Of a DNA stretch of 64,000 nucleotides, positions 10,919-20,490 are shown piece after piece (positions within the stretch are counted from its first letter, which is position 1; every line of letters begins with the position of its first letter). Source of the DNA: Hanleya hanleyi. Its lineage: Eukaryota > Mollusca > Polyplacophora > Lepidopleurida > Hanleyidae. Both the position numbers and the translations under genes were made by a program. The stretch is taken from the NCBI GenBank assembly GCA_036873755.1, contig JAVTVY010020397.1, forward strand, positions 1 to 64,000, read 5' to 3'. The notes under the pieces were generated by a model. The model saw nothing but the letters and a program-made list of their open reading frames with translations. It was not told where the DNA came from and searched no databases.

Positions 10919-12879
10919 TTAAAATCTGTTTGTGTCACTAATAAAATCCTGTACGGCAATGAATATTTCCTGGTTTTCCTTTATACTGAAATTCTTGCTT
11001 CCCCATAATAGCGTATCCAGAGTTATTGGAGTCGGTACTTTTTGTAATAGCTCAGCGCGAGAGTGTGTTTATTTGCTACATTGAAAGAAGTAATGAAAAG
11101 CATCTTCAACATCATCATTACACGAACAAGCTGGACTGTCTACCAAATGAACACGGAAGAGATCGGAGTTCAGTTGGCTGCATTTGTGTCTTAATTTTGT
11201 GCGCAAAACCTGTAAAAATCTCTTTCCAATTGAAAAATAAGATGGCGGGTTATTTTTTGAGCAGAGATCTTTTTTAAACATACTTAACGACTCCTTATCT
11301 TTAACAGACTGGTCAAGACGATTCCACGAATCAACAGCAGAAGGGAAGAAAGATTTTTTCAATAAGTTAGCTCTGGATCTAAAAACAGTATAATCTTGTG
11401 AATTTCTGAAATTATATCTACTACGGTTTTCGACTTTCTGTGGTAACAGATTTCTAAGATATTCTGGAGATTCTCCGCGATCTAATTTATACATAATACG
11501 AAGTTTTGCATTTTGTCGTCTTCTTGTAAGGGGTTCCCAGCCAGTTACCAAGTAGAGAGAGTTTCGAGAGGCATAACATGGCAACCCAGAGACAATACGA
11601 GCAGCAGCTAACTCTAATCTCTCCAGTTTATTTGACAATTCTTGACTACAACCATCCCATACAGGGGCGGCGTACTCGAGTTTCGATCGAATAAAACTTG
11701 TATACATGTTAGATAGAGCCCTTTTGTTAAGTTTATATTTCAAGTGGCGCATCAATCCTAATCGTTTATACGATGATGCTAATGTTTTTTCTATACGAAT
11801 ATTCCACTTGCAGTCACTTTGAAGATGTAGACCCAAATGACAATGTGATTTGGCTAGTGGCAACAACTTCTCCTTAAAGATTATAACCGGTTCTTCATTA
11901 AAAAATCTATTGCTAAATAAAACCATCTCAGTCTTTGATGGGTTAAAGAGTACTAACCATTGTTCTGCCCATTCTTCCAGTCTATCAACATCAGCATTTA
12001 ATATAGTTTCAATTTCGGTCATCAGAGCAGAAGAGCATTGAAGAGATGTATCATCTGCAAACAATCTTGTAGTGCTAGATAATGGATCGGGCATATCATT
12101 AACATATAGCAAAAACAATAGAGGTCCAAGAACAGAACCCTGAGGGATGCCGGCTTTTAGACATCCAACATTTGAAAATTCACTTTTGATAAAGACTTTC
12201 TGTTTTCTATTTTCAAGATAACTCTGAAACCATTTCAGCAAATCACCCGAGATGCCATACTGTCTTAATTTAAAAAGTAGGCCCTTGTGCCAGACTCGAT
12301 CAAACGCCTTGGATAAGTCACAAAATTTAACACATGAAAACTGTCGTTGATCGATGGCTGTACAGATTTGGTGATAAAGCTCTATTAGTTGACTATTCGT
12401 CGAATGCCCCGGCAAAAATCCTGCTTGATGTTTGTAAAAAACATTGTTTAAATGAAGAAAGTTATAAGTATGCTTAAATATTACCCGTTCCATGATTTTT
12501 CCTATGCAGCTAAGTAGCGAAATAGGTCTATAATTAGATGGATAGCGTTGATCTGCAGCCTTTGGCAGCGGTAAAACATATGCTAACTTCCAAGATTCTG
12601 GAAATATACTTTCGTGTAAAGATCGATCAAACAGGAGTTTAAGTGGGAATGAAACAGAATACACAACTGCCTTCAACATTCTATGACTTGTTTTATCTGG
12701 TCCAGCCGCTTTGTTTGTTGGAACGGATTTAATTATGTCGATGATATCGTCGATACAGATCTGAATATTTTCTATCTTATCATTGGTGCGCTGTATAAAT
12801 CTTGGCAATTCGACGAAAGAATCATTCAGGTCCGCGACTGAGCAAAAGTATTGATTGAGAAGATTAGCTTTTCCAGCAT
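10919..12879 (-). pseudogene. Reverse transcriptase of a CR1/jockey-like retrotransposon
   Basis: The frame is open for about 600 residues and contains the reverse transcriptase blocks in order: NYRPISLLSCIGKIMERVI, FCDLSKAFDRVWHKGLL, AGIPQGSVLGPLLFLLYVND, and the catalytic FADD box (RLFADDTSL), then LEYAAPVWDG. A C-terminal cysteine cluster (ACSCNDDVEDAFHYFFQC) follows. One in-frame TAA at 11069-11071 interrupts it; beyond that stop the same frame continues to a natural end at 10919. The apurinic endonuclease part is missing because of 5' truncation. Apart from the stop the copy is well preserved, so the insertion may be fairly recent. The clade name is approximate. Confidence 0.85.
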
Positions 12880-13163
12880 CAAACATATGGAGAATTCAGC
12901 ATACATTCCCCACCATTTTTTCGACAGCCCGACACCATTACGGCAAATTTCGGAGGTGCCAATCAAACTGGCCCAGATTTTTTTCCCGATTAAAATTTGA
13001 AAAGGTGGTTTTGATATATTTTAGAGTCAAATATTAAAGAAACATTTTAAAATACGTCACAGACCATTTCTGGCCCAGTCAGGTATAATGGCCAATCAAT
13101 GTTCGCCGGAAGTCAAGTCCTGATAATAATCTTGGACCCACTCACGTCAATGGAGGTTTGTGA

Positions 13164-14870
13164 CCTATACACTAACGTGCAGTTTATAAGTGAACCGTCA
13201 CTTTTACTTAATTTGAATGTACTTTAGTGCTGAATATTGCTCGTTTGTATACCATCAGAAGTGGATGAAAACTAGAAGTATGCAAGGATCACTTAGACTA
13301 TGTAGACGGCAATGGCACCACCAGCCTGCCTATAATGCTTCATGTGACGTATGATGTGAAATCTGCGCAATGCAGAATCCAATTTTTCCACTGTGCGCCG
13401 ATCGGCTTGCAGTCGTTATTAGTCGTTATTAGTCGGCAATTGTCGGCAGCTGAATTATCTAAATTTGGACTGAGGAATCATGGGAATTATCTGGAGCACG
13501 CAGTCTGGCCGTACGCTACGGTGACCCAGAAAACCGGTTGTGCTCACATCGGAGTCAACATTTTTTCGTTAGATCCAAACTTCTGCCCAACGAAGGTCTA
13601 CCTGTACTTTCGACTGCTGTTGTCTTTTTAACACATTAGTTCGATATCGTAAATGGGCAATAAATCGTTTATTGAATTACAATCGAGTATGGACGTAGTT
13701 CATTTATTCTGGGGACCCAGGTCTACGGTACCTTATAAACTCTGGGAGATAACGCGGGAAGTTCATTTATTTGCTTCACCACTAACCTGATGGCCCCCTA
13801 ACGGTTGGGTAGGATATTACCATATATGTCTTTTTTTTATTGTGCATCTAAAATCCCCAAATCCATAATCTATCATGTCCGTGCGAACTACAGACATTTG
13901 GTGATACGAATGGCTTTATGTTTACACAATATATCAACAACAAGTTTGAATCAGGTCGAATTCAAAGGAATGTTTTTACCCACTCGTCATAAGCCTCAAT
14001 TTTCCGCGGTAAGCGTGGGAGGTCATTATATGACGTAACCAACACTGGCGACCAATGAACATTCGATTTTCTTACAACCGAAGTTCAAAATACTACAGAA
14101 ATATCGCGTGATACGCAGGCGAGCCTTATAAGGACTATCAGGAATTTTACTAGCGAGTCACAAAGGCTACCAGATTGGCTACCAGATTTAGAAGCACAAG
14201 CCCCATTATATGTAACGGCTTGACCCAGAGAGAAAACGAAAGGGGAAAGCTATTGCGCTCGTGACGATGAGTTCATTCACTTCGGCTTCCTCAATTCTGT
14301 TCTCTTGTTCAATTAAATAAATGTATCATCTTAGGTTACATTTCGCTGAATAAATATTATTGATGACGGGAGGTTTGCGTCACGAGTGTGAGAAGAACGA
14401 ATATCCTTAGAATGGCGCATCTGACAATTCAGCTGGGTGCTTATTTGCATATGAATAGACTTCCTGGATAAATTAGAGGGATATATTAATTAATTATTAT
14501 TGCTACCAGTGCTGGTAACTTAACAGTAAACAATATTTTGTTCATTGGAAGTACAAATAAATCGCCATGACAAGTTAACATAGGCGAGCCGTAAATTTGA
14601 TGATTTTCATTGATATGCAGGTGCAGGGCCACGGCCTCTCACAAAACTCCCATGATTCATTGCGCCATCTTCGTCGCTTCGACTCCGGACGCTGGAGTTG
14701 CATTCGCGGCTGTTTGAGTCGTGGCCTGACATTCCAAAATTGTCTCCCCTGGAAGTTGGCCAGTTCCCGCTAGGGGGCAATGTTTTCAACTGGATGCGCT
14801 AAAACGGGTAACATGCCGTCGATGACACTGAATACATCCTTGCATACTTTTAGTTTTCATGGACGGGCTG
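13164..14870. other. Non-coding stretch, no gene seen
   Basis: It begins with sequence shared with 29275-29345 and 62060-62140 (host repeat block) and then becomes unique. No open frame here resembles a known protein. Confidence 0.5.
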
Positions 14871-15741
14871 GAATTTGATGGCCGGCCACGTGCAGTGCCA
14901 CAAAGTTGAGGTTGAAATGTTGAAAGTTGAACGGATTCTCATCCCACTGTCCATTGAAAGCGGTGTTGGTCACACACGCCAGGGTAAGACGTTTAGGGAG
15001 ATCCCCTAGAAATAAATTTTCACGATTGGCCATCATCGTACCTGCTGGCACAGAGAACACCTTGGTCTGTACGCGTCGGATGGGGTACAGGGCTGGTTTT
15101 TAGAATAAGGCTTCCATGTGACTCAGCAACACCCCCTGTTGCATCTTGATGGATACACCGTTCATCATGTAGCGGTCTTGCAGGAACAGATCGGCGTGCA
15201 GTCGTCCCATCATATCGACGGACTTGCTATTGGCTGTCAAGATTTTGCGCGTGGTGAACCCATTGTTGGCAGCGATCACGCTATTCATGGCTCCGGGTGT
15301 ATCCTTGTAGTACAGTGAGGCTTGCAAGTGTGTTTTTTTGGCATCATTGCCGTACGACAACAGCGTCTCCATGTAGGCTCGGTACGGGTACGTATTGGTG
15401 GACGTCGTACTGATGAGTTTATCGCTCAGACTGATATCCACCTGTTGGAACAAGGAGTGCAGCCAAAGATTCACCGGGCCTACTACCACATCGTCCGCTA
15501 TGGGCGTCCCGTCGTTGTCTATTATTTTGGCTTTCACGTACAAGTAGGTGTGGGCTAAATCCAGGTAGGCCGTATCTTTGTTTTCAATGGTAAATTCCAC
15601 AGGTCCCGTCCCCGTCAGGCTAGCCAGGGGTCGATGTTCTACCCAACGTCCTTCGGCTACACTGGTCTGGATGGGTGGAATAGTCCACAAATCCAATTCA
15701 CTGTTGGTAGACGGACACGACTCGGAGTGAATGAATGCCAT
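14871..15741 (-). pseudogene. Polinton major capsid protein fragment (third copy)
   Basis: The start ATG at 15741 gives MAFIHSESCPSTNSELDLW, nearly identical to the intact capsid gene at 20652. Relative to that copy it lacks about 36 codons after GVSIK, has an in-frame TAA soon after HMEALF, and stops abruptly after GHQIPARP, so about 100 C-terminal residues are absent. The family is the double jelly-roll major capsid protein of Polintons, often annotated in invertebrates as F54H12.2-like. The left edge at 14871 passes straight into non-Polinton sequence with no TIR. Confidence 0.9.
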
Positions 15742-15971
15742 TATGTGAAGATGTCTCTCCTACTACTCTTCTTCTTCTTCTTCTTATTCCGGGGTGTGCG
15801 TCGTCGGTGTGTCGGACGTCGAATGACTCTTCGCTGTACCCGTGGTTGTCTTTTAAGGGCTTTGGCGATCAACACGCTGCCTGCTTCTTTAGCCCGTCGT
15901 TTGAAGGCTTGTCGGGGTGCTGTGCCTCCCAAGACATCACCGGCCATGTGCAATCCACTGCGTACCGCTGA
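15741..15971 (-). pseudogene. Mu/pX-like basic core protein fragment (third copy)
   Basis: Directly upstream of the capsid fragment, a frame encodes VRSGLHMAGDVLGG, then AKEAGSVLIAKALKRQ and a tail rich in arginine and lysine ending in SSRRDIFT. A short hydrophobic/glycine segment followed by a strongly basic tail resembles adenovirus mu/pX-type condensing peptides encoded next to the capsid gene; that role is inferred. Its stop codon overlaps the capsid start as TAATG. The 5' edge at about 15971 meets host repeat sequence (ACGAGCGTGCAGG), so the true N-terminus is uncertain. Confidence 0.6.
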
Positions 15972-16328
15972 TACCATGGAAACGAGCGTGCAGGAATATG
16001 ACTTTGTGAGATACGGTTTTCGCATACTATTGGACTCCATTGAAAAAACTTGTACCGTACATTTCTTTGACGTTGATACCCGCGTGTTTCACTGTGTTCG
16101 GAAAACTCAGGCTTGCCACGAAATAACCACGGATTCCCTCATGAACGTTCTCCTCATTATATGATATGTATAACATTACGTATACTATCCAATATGATTC
16201 GGTCCTCTAGTCCCGGGAATTTGTTTGTTTCTTGGACTACGTCAGCTATAGCTGGCGAAGTGTTATAGAAATAAACGTTCTTATTTCCCTTGTACTCCTT
16301 GTTCTCTCGGCTTCCGTTATTAAGTTCC

Positions 16329-16739
16329 TTACCCCTACCAGGTCTAGGGGGTCATTATGCCACCCCCCCCCCCCGCCCCCCCCCCACCTCCACCAAACCT
16401 TCTGCGATAACTCTAGAACGACAAGGAAATGAAATTGAGAGGTGACACTCCGTAACTTTGTAAATTCATCATCAGATTAATATTTATTAATTTGTCATGC
16501 AGTCTTCGCGGAGAAATTACATAAACAAAAAATATAAAAATCTGATCGGAAAATCGACAAAAAAATGCTTTATGTGACAATGACGTCACTGAGATGCCAT
16601 CAAAGTGGCCATCTTCGATTTTTCGACATGTTTTATTAGTACGGCTTGACCCAAGGATATAGTGAGGTAAGCTTCAGTTCCATTGGACCCCCCTCCCCCC
16701 CTGGACAGGTCCCAAAAAGCCCAGGCAAGGTAGGGTTAA
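16329..16739. mobile_element. TTAA-type MITE, degenerate copy
   Basis: The left end (CCCTACCAGGTCTAGGGGG, then CATTATG) and right end (CCCAGGCAAGGTAGGG followed by TTAA) match the ends of the better copy at 17495-18069. The left flank is TTAC, a one-base change from TTAA. Long C runs lie just inside the ends. It is non-coding. Confidence 0.6.
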
Positions 16740-17272
16740 CTTTTCAAAAAATTGACCGATTTCGCTCAAATTTCAGCACAACAACTATGGGATCGCGCAG
16801 AGATCAAAGGTCAGTGTCACCGTAGCCTAAAAATCAGGAAATCATTAAATTTTAATTTTTATTTCAGTGCATGCCTCATTGAGAAAAGATATGTCAGGTA
16901 TTCAAATTTTCGATGGTTCAAGGAGACAGAAGGTCAGTGTCACATAGCCGTCCCCCACTTCTAACAGGAAAATATTGAATCATTGTCTGTGATATTATTC
17001 CAGTCCAAGGCTGTGGATCATGATCAGACTTTAGGGATTCCTCGCGCTCACGAGGAAACATACTGTGGTCGAAAGGTCAAAGGTCAAAACCACAGGGGAT
17101 AAAAACAGAAGAAAATCACATTTTTGTGATTAGATGCATAAATGGGAATCAACGATCAGAGTCGCTTACAGCAAAGAACTCACGCCAACACGTAAAACTC
17201 GTCGATTTCGTTTCAATTGCGTAGTCCAAAGTGTCAATTAGACTCTTGTCATTCTTTGCTTGTGAGGCGTTC
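16740..17272. other. Duplicated non-coding block
   Basis: A diverged copy of 7850-8540, recognisable by GATCGCGCAG, CAAGGAGACAGAAGG and CTGTGATATTATTCCAG. No coding sequence is seen. Confidence 0.6.
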
Positions 17273-17494
17273 TCCTACATTTCTATTTGTTATATTTGTG
17301 GAATTCGGTCATTTAGATGGCAGAATGTAATACCGCGGACATTTTCAGGTAACGATATAATAAACTTATACGTTTGCCTGTCACTTTGTATTAAGATTTA
17401 CAATTCGATTCAAACGAGCTGGAAGAAAGTAACGAGCACGCAAGCGATTTATCGCATAACCGCCATTTAATAAATTACTAGGCGTGTCCTTTAA

Positions 17495-18069
17495 CCCTAC
17501 CTGGCCGGGGGGGGGGGGGGCATTATGGCCCCTACCAAACTTGCTACGCTATCTCCGGAACGACAAAAAATGGGGAACTGAAACTCCTTGACTTTATAGT
17601 TTATCATATTGGGGTCATTTTAAGCCTATTGGCATAACCCCCTGAGCAGAGGATCATGGGTAAATTTAAGATGGCGGCCACGTGGGGTACCAGAAAAGTG
17701 ATGTTTTTGTCATATTTCTTCAAAATTTCTGCTTTTCCACGATAAAAAGTGGACAAGAACTATTTTATTCCACATCACATTAATATTTACTAATTTATCA
17801 TACAGTTTTTGTGGAAAAATTGCATAAATAAAAAATTCGGAAAATCCGACCGAAAAATCGACCAAAAAATGCCGTTTTTGGAAATGACGTCACTCTGATC
17901 TCATCAAAGCGGCCATCTTGGATTTTTTTACATTTTCTGGTAGAGCTTGACCCAAGGGTATCGTATGGTGAGTTTCAGCTCCCTAACTGAAGGGATAAGA
18001 ATTAGAGGGGGCCATTTCGCCCCCCCCCCCAGGCCTGGACAGGTCCCAAAAAGCCCAGGCCAGATAGGG
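17495..18069. mobile_element. piggyBac-like MITE flanked by TTAA
   Basis: The ends are CCCTACCTGGCC and its inverted counterpart GGCCAGATAGGG, each flanked by TTAA (17491-17494 and 18070-18073). Related sequence at 36750, 47380, 55940 and 59850 reads GTCCTTTAATGAGAG without interruption, so the unoccupied site has one TTAA. TTAA duplication is the hallmark of piggyBac-type transposition. The 575-bp element is non-coding and has G/C runs inside both ends. Confidence 0.8.
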
Positions 18070-18278
18070 TTAATGAGAGTGTATGCTTGTTGTAGAGGGG
18101 ACAGTATACTACGATGGATTATTACAGATATGAGGGTTGATGATTATATAAGGTTCCAAGGCTATTATTCTTCTTTGTCCTCTATCACTCTCTACGTCCC
18201 TGTTATTGATATTGCAGGCTATTAAACCAGCGGTTATCAAAGGAGCTGTGAAATGCTCTCGGCGAAACAGGTTAACTA

Positions 18279-19020
18279 CACTGTCAGAAAAAATTTGTAA
18301 CACTTATTGAACGCGTAAAAGCGTTCATCCCTGACTAATTTTAGCGGTTGCTGGAATAAGTTGAAATAATGATGTGGAATTAATTTTAGCGGTTGCTGGA
18401 ATAAGTTGAAATAATGATGTGGAATTAATCAACTGGTCCATTTTGAACAATAATGAAAAGAAAAAGGTACCAAAAATTCCACAACGCTAAGTATCTCAAC
18501 AATCGAAATATGGGGTTGGACGGCACTGAACACTAACGTTCATATTGATGTCCAAATCAGGACACCATATCGTGTTAAAAACTGAACACTTAACGTTCAT
18601 ATCCGAACACTAGAGAACAGGTATGAACACGCGTATTCAGAAATGATCATCATATTTGAACACCAATGTTCACAAATGAACACATATTCTGTAACACTTT
18701 TGGAACACTAGCGTCCGCATGAACATGTAAAAGTGTTCTATTATGCGTAAAAGCGTTCAAAAGTGCACACTTCAGAATGAACACTAATTTTTCAGAGTTC
18801 CAATATTCAACACTCGGCGATATTGTGGACAACCTATGTCGTTGTGTTTATTGATGACGATACTTGATACTTGATGAGCTTGATAACACTTCAGTGACAT
18901 ATTTTAAGTAAATGTCTTTGCATACTAGTTTTCGTACTTGAACACTTTTACATGTTTGAAAGGTGTTACAAACTAGTGTGCAATTCAGTGTTCAGGATTT
19001 GCACACTTTTATTGACAGTG
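18279..19020. mobile_element. TA-flanked MITE with CACTGTCA ends
   Basis: The 742-bp insertion starts CACTGTCAG and ends TGACAGTG, each flanked by TA. The related sequence at 36945 reads GTTTACTATGGAACAC through the site, giving a single TA in the empty allele. This fits a Tc1/mariner-superfamily non-autonomous element. It contains a tandem duplication of about 46 bp (TAGCGGTTGCTGG unit, 18340-18430) and many GAACACT/AGTGTTC words on both strands. It has no coding potential. Confidence 0.8.
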
Positions 19021-19296
19021 TATGGAACACACAGGCCTTATAAATTCTTGATATCACATTCGTCTTGACATCGTAGAAAGACATCGACTTGTTGGGAAGT
19101 ATCAGTGCTTCTGGCAAGTGACCTCAATTGTAACATCATTAGTATACCTGTTTTTGTTGGGTTCATTTGGGGAGTATTTCCATGTCGGGTGCGTGTAGCT
19201 ACTTACCATCGCAGGATTTACATTAGCGGAAAGGTTAAGGTAACCTGAGTAGTAGTATCTACCCGATCTGAGTCCCATTTCACCCGGATGTAACTA

Positions 19297-19304
19297 TGAC
19301 GTCA
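19297..19304 (+). promoter_or_regulatory. CRE (TGACGTCA) in left TIR
   Basis: A palindromic CREB/ATF site 50 bp inside the element end, followed by CAGGGGTCA. The same arrangement occurs at 26770-26777, and a CRE also occurs at 2628 in element 1. Confidence 0.6.
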
Positions 19305-19332
19305 CAGGGGTCATTGAGTGCAAGTGTGGGAG

Positions 19333-19568
19333 GTGGGTTCAAAATGGCGGCTGTGGGTGGTGGGTTCAAAATGGCGGCTGTGGGTGGTGGGTTCAAAATG
19401 GCGGCTGTGGGTGGTGGGTTCAAAATGGCGGCTGTGGGTGGTGGGTTCAAAATGGCGGCTGTGGGTGGTGGGTTCAAAATGGCGGCTGTGCGTGGTGGGT
19501 TCAAAATGGCGGCTGTGGGTGGTGGGTTCAAAATGGCGGCTGTGGGTGGTGGGACCAAAATGGCGGAC
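19333..19568 (+). repeat. 27-bp tandem array, nine YY1-type boxes (left TIR)
   Basis: Eight units of GGTTCAAAATGGCGGC followed by TGTGGGTGGT, plus one degenerate unit (GGGACCAAAATGGCGGAC). Each contains AAAATGGCGGC, a match to the YY1 consensus AANATGGCGGC, in the inward orientation. The period is a multiple of three and lacks stops, so an ATG in each unit opens one shared frame (MAAVGGGFK repeated) that ends at 19649. I regard this frame as a by-product or a leader ORF, not a protein gene. Confidence 0.9.
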
Positions 19569-19580
19569 TGTGGAAAAACG

Positions 19581-19590
19581 TATAAAAGGA
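19581..19590 (+). promoter_or_regulatory. TATA box of the left (capsid block) promoter
   Basis: TATAAAAGGA lies 12 bases after the last YY1-type box. An initiator-like TTCATTG follows at 19615-19621, then a CTGC-rich leader of about 100 bases up to the first ATG at 19731. The right TIR has TATGAAAG at the equivalent place. Confidence 0.7.
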
Positions 19591-19730
19591 GGCGATTTTT
19601 AGGGGTGGGGTGTATTCATTGCACTACCTGCCTGACTGACCTGACCTGACCAGCCTGCCTGCCTGCCTCACCTCTAGCCTGCCTGCTTGCCTGCCTGCTT
19701 CACCTCTAGCCAGCCTGCTTGCCTGCTTGT

Positions 19731-20191
19731 ATGAGCTGTGGAGAACCTTTTAAATTTTTTCATTTTACCAGTGCAAATTCACAAGACTATTACACCGTAG
19801 CAGTTACTCACCAGCCTGAGCCAACAGTCATGGAGTCATACTTTTTAGTGAAGCTTCGAAAGTACCGTGTTCGCCTCATTGATGAGATGCAGCATGTGGC
19901 CGAATTATGTGATCTGCTTATGGAGGAAAACATACTCCTGAAACAGCGTGTCGAAGATATCATGGCTGAGAAAACCACTTCATCACAAAACAGAGCCCTC
20001 ATCGACGGTCTACTGCGCTCTATCAATCGACCCGACACCAACCACCACCACCACCACCCTCCTCTTCTTGGGCCCCAATGTCACCGCCCAAAACACCACA
20101 ACGACGACGGGGACGTACTGATCACAGATCTAAGTCACCGCGACGATCACAACGCCGAGGTAAGGCGCCCAAGGCCTGGGAACCCTACTAG
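19731..20191 (+). pseudogene. Basic coiled-coil protein, probable frameshift (element 2)
   Basis: The first ATG after the TIR promoter opens a frame of 157 codons (19731-20204). Residues about 35-95 form a likely amphipathic helix or coiled coil (RLIDEMQHVAELCDLL, then EENILLKQRVEDIM). After a CAC repeat near 20041-20057 the frame reads His-rich and then ordinary residues. In the next frame the same DNA gives a proline run and a strongly basic tail with RSKSPRRSQRR, ending at a TAG at 20189-20191 just before the next TATA box. The second reading looks more protein-like, so a one-base slip in the repeat is likely. I know no family for it; a DNA-binding or core role is only a guess. Confidence 0.5.
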
Positions 20192-20199
20192 GGAACCCC

Positions 20200-20207
20200 T
20201 ATAAAAA
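20200..20207 (+). promoter_or_regulatory. Internal TATA box upstream of the penton start
   Basis: TATAAAAA is followed 31 bases later by TCAGTC (20231-20236), which fits the animal initiator TCAKTY with its A at 20233. The penton ATG at 20240 would be only seven bases downstream, a very short leader. Confidence 0.6.
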
Positions 20208-20239
20208 CCCGGTGCAGAAGCCAGAACAGCTCAGTCGTC

Positions 20240-20490
20240 ATGTTTTACCTGACGTTGCCCAGTAATAGTTCACTCGATGTGTTTCCTGACAACACCTTGG
20301 CCAAGTATGTCACTCAATTACCACAACCGTTACATTTACCTGGCCGGTGGGAATGTGGACTGGTGGATATTCAGTACCCTTACTCGTGGTACAACGTACG
20401 AGACCAAGAAGTATGGTACGACGTCACCTACGAAGGCAAAGTAACCAAACTGATTCTCCACGAAGGCCAATACGATACGCCTATCCCGGG
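20240..20490 (+). pseudogene. Penton-like minor capsid protein, N-terminal fragment
   Basis: The frame starts MFYLTLPSNSSLDVFPDNT and continues with GRWECGLVDIQYPYSWYNV. This opening resembles the Polinton penton/minor capsid protein, a single jelly-roll vertex protein usually encoded beside the capsid gene. After about 84 residues the sequence switches at 20490/20491 to the mu-like gene through a CGGG junction, and the frame then closes at 20518. The rest of the penton and the mu N-terminus were lost in one deletion. The penton identification rests on recalled family sequence and on position. Confidence 0.65.

Larger units (their letters stand above)
10588..12879 (-). mobile_element. 5'-truncated non-LTR retrotransposon with target duplication
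   Basis: The insertion is flanked by CAAACATAT at 10579-10587 and again at 12880-12888, a 9-bp target site duplication. Its 3' end lies on the left, followed by A-rich and TATG-type simple repeats. The 5' end is truncated inside the reverse transcriptase reading frame, as is common for target-primed reverse transcription. Confidence 0.85.
10448..13163. mobile_element. Short TIR element (AGGTCACAAACC ends), split by a retrotransposon
   Basis: The left end reads AGGTCACAAACC and the right end GGTTTGTGACCT, an inverted repeat. The flanks are GGGTATA on the left and TATACACT on the right, while related unoccupied sites near 29275 and 62060 read continuously through this point, suggesting a TATA-type target duplication. 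Without the inserted retrotransposon the element is about 0.4 kb and non-coding. A second copy flanks Polinton element 2: its right part is at 26827-27161, and only a few bases of the left part remain at 19238-19247. Confidence 0.55.
14871..15971 (-). mobile_element. End-less Polinton fragment (mu-like plus capsid)
   Basis: About 1.1 kb of Polinton interior lies in host repeats with no terminal repeat on either side. It is close to element 2 over the shared part but has its own deletion and stop, so it is an independent copy and not a recent piece of the neighbouring element. Confidence 0.8.
17273..19097 (+). repeat. Solo arm of the long inverted-repeat element, carrying two MITEs
   Basis: With the insertions at 17495-18069 and 18279-19020 removed, the sequence matches the right arms at about 36540-37052, 47150-47690, 55720-56251 and 59640-60142. 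It is the best evidence for the empty sites of both MITEs. Confidence 0.75.
19248..19737 (+). repeat. Left terminal inverted repeat of element 2
   Basis: It matches the right end (26362-26826) in inverted orientation, from AGTAGTAG through the CRE, the 27-bp array, the TATA region and the CTGC-rich leader up to GCTTGTATGAG. Length differs by one array unit and by small changes in the CTGC repeats. Confidence 0.9.

Noticed and set aside
13335..13631. Frame of 98 codons
   Set aside because: No family resemblance, no splice or promoter context; within chance for this length.
15118..15558. Plus-strand frames opposite the capsid fragment
   Set aside because: They are antisense shadows of the minus-strand capsid pseudogene, which has clear homology to the intact copy.
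15634..16164. A 176-codon plus-strand frame overlapping the mu-like fragment
   Set aside because: It is antisense to the mu-like and capsid fragments and runs on into host repeat sequence.
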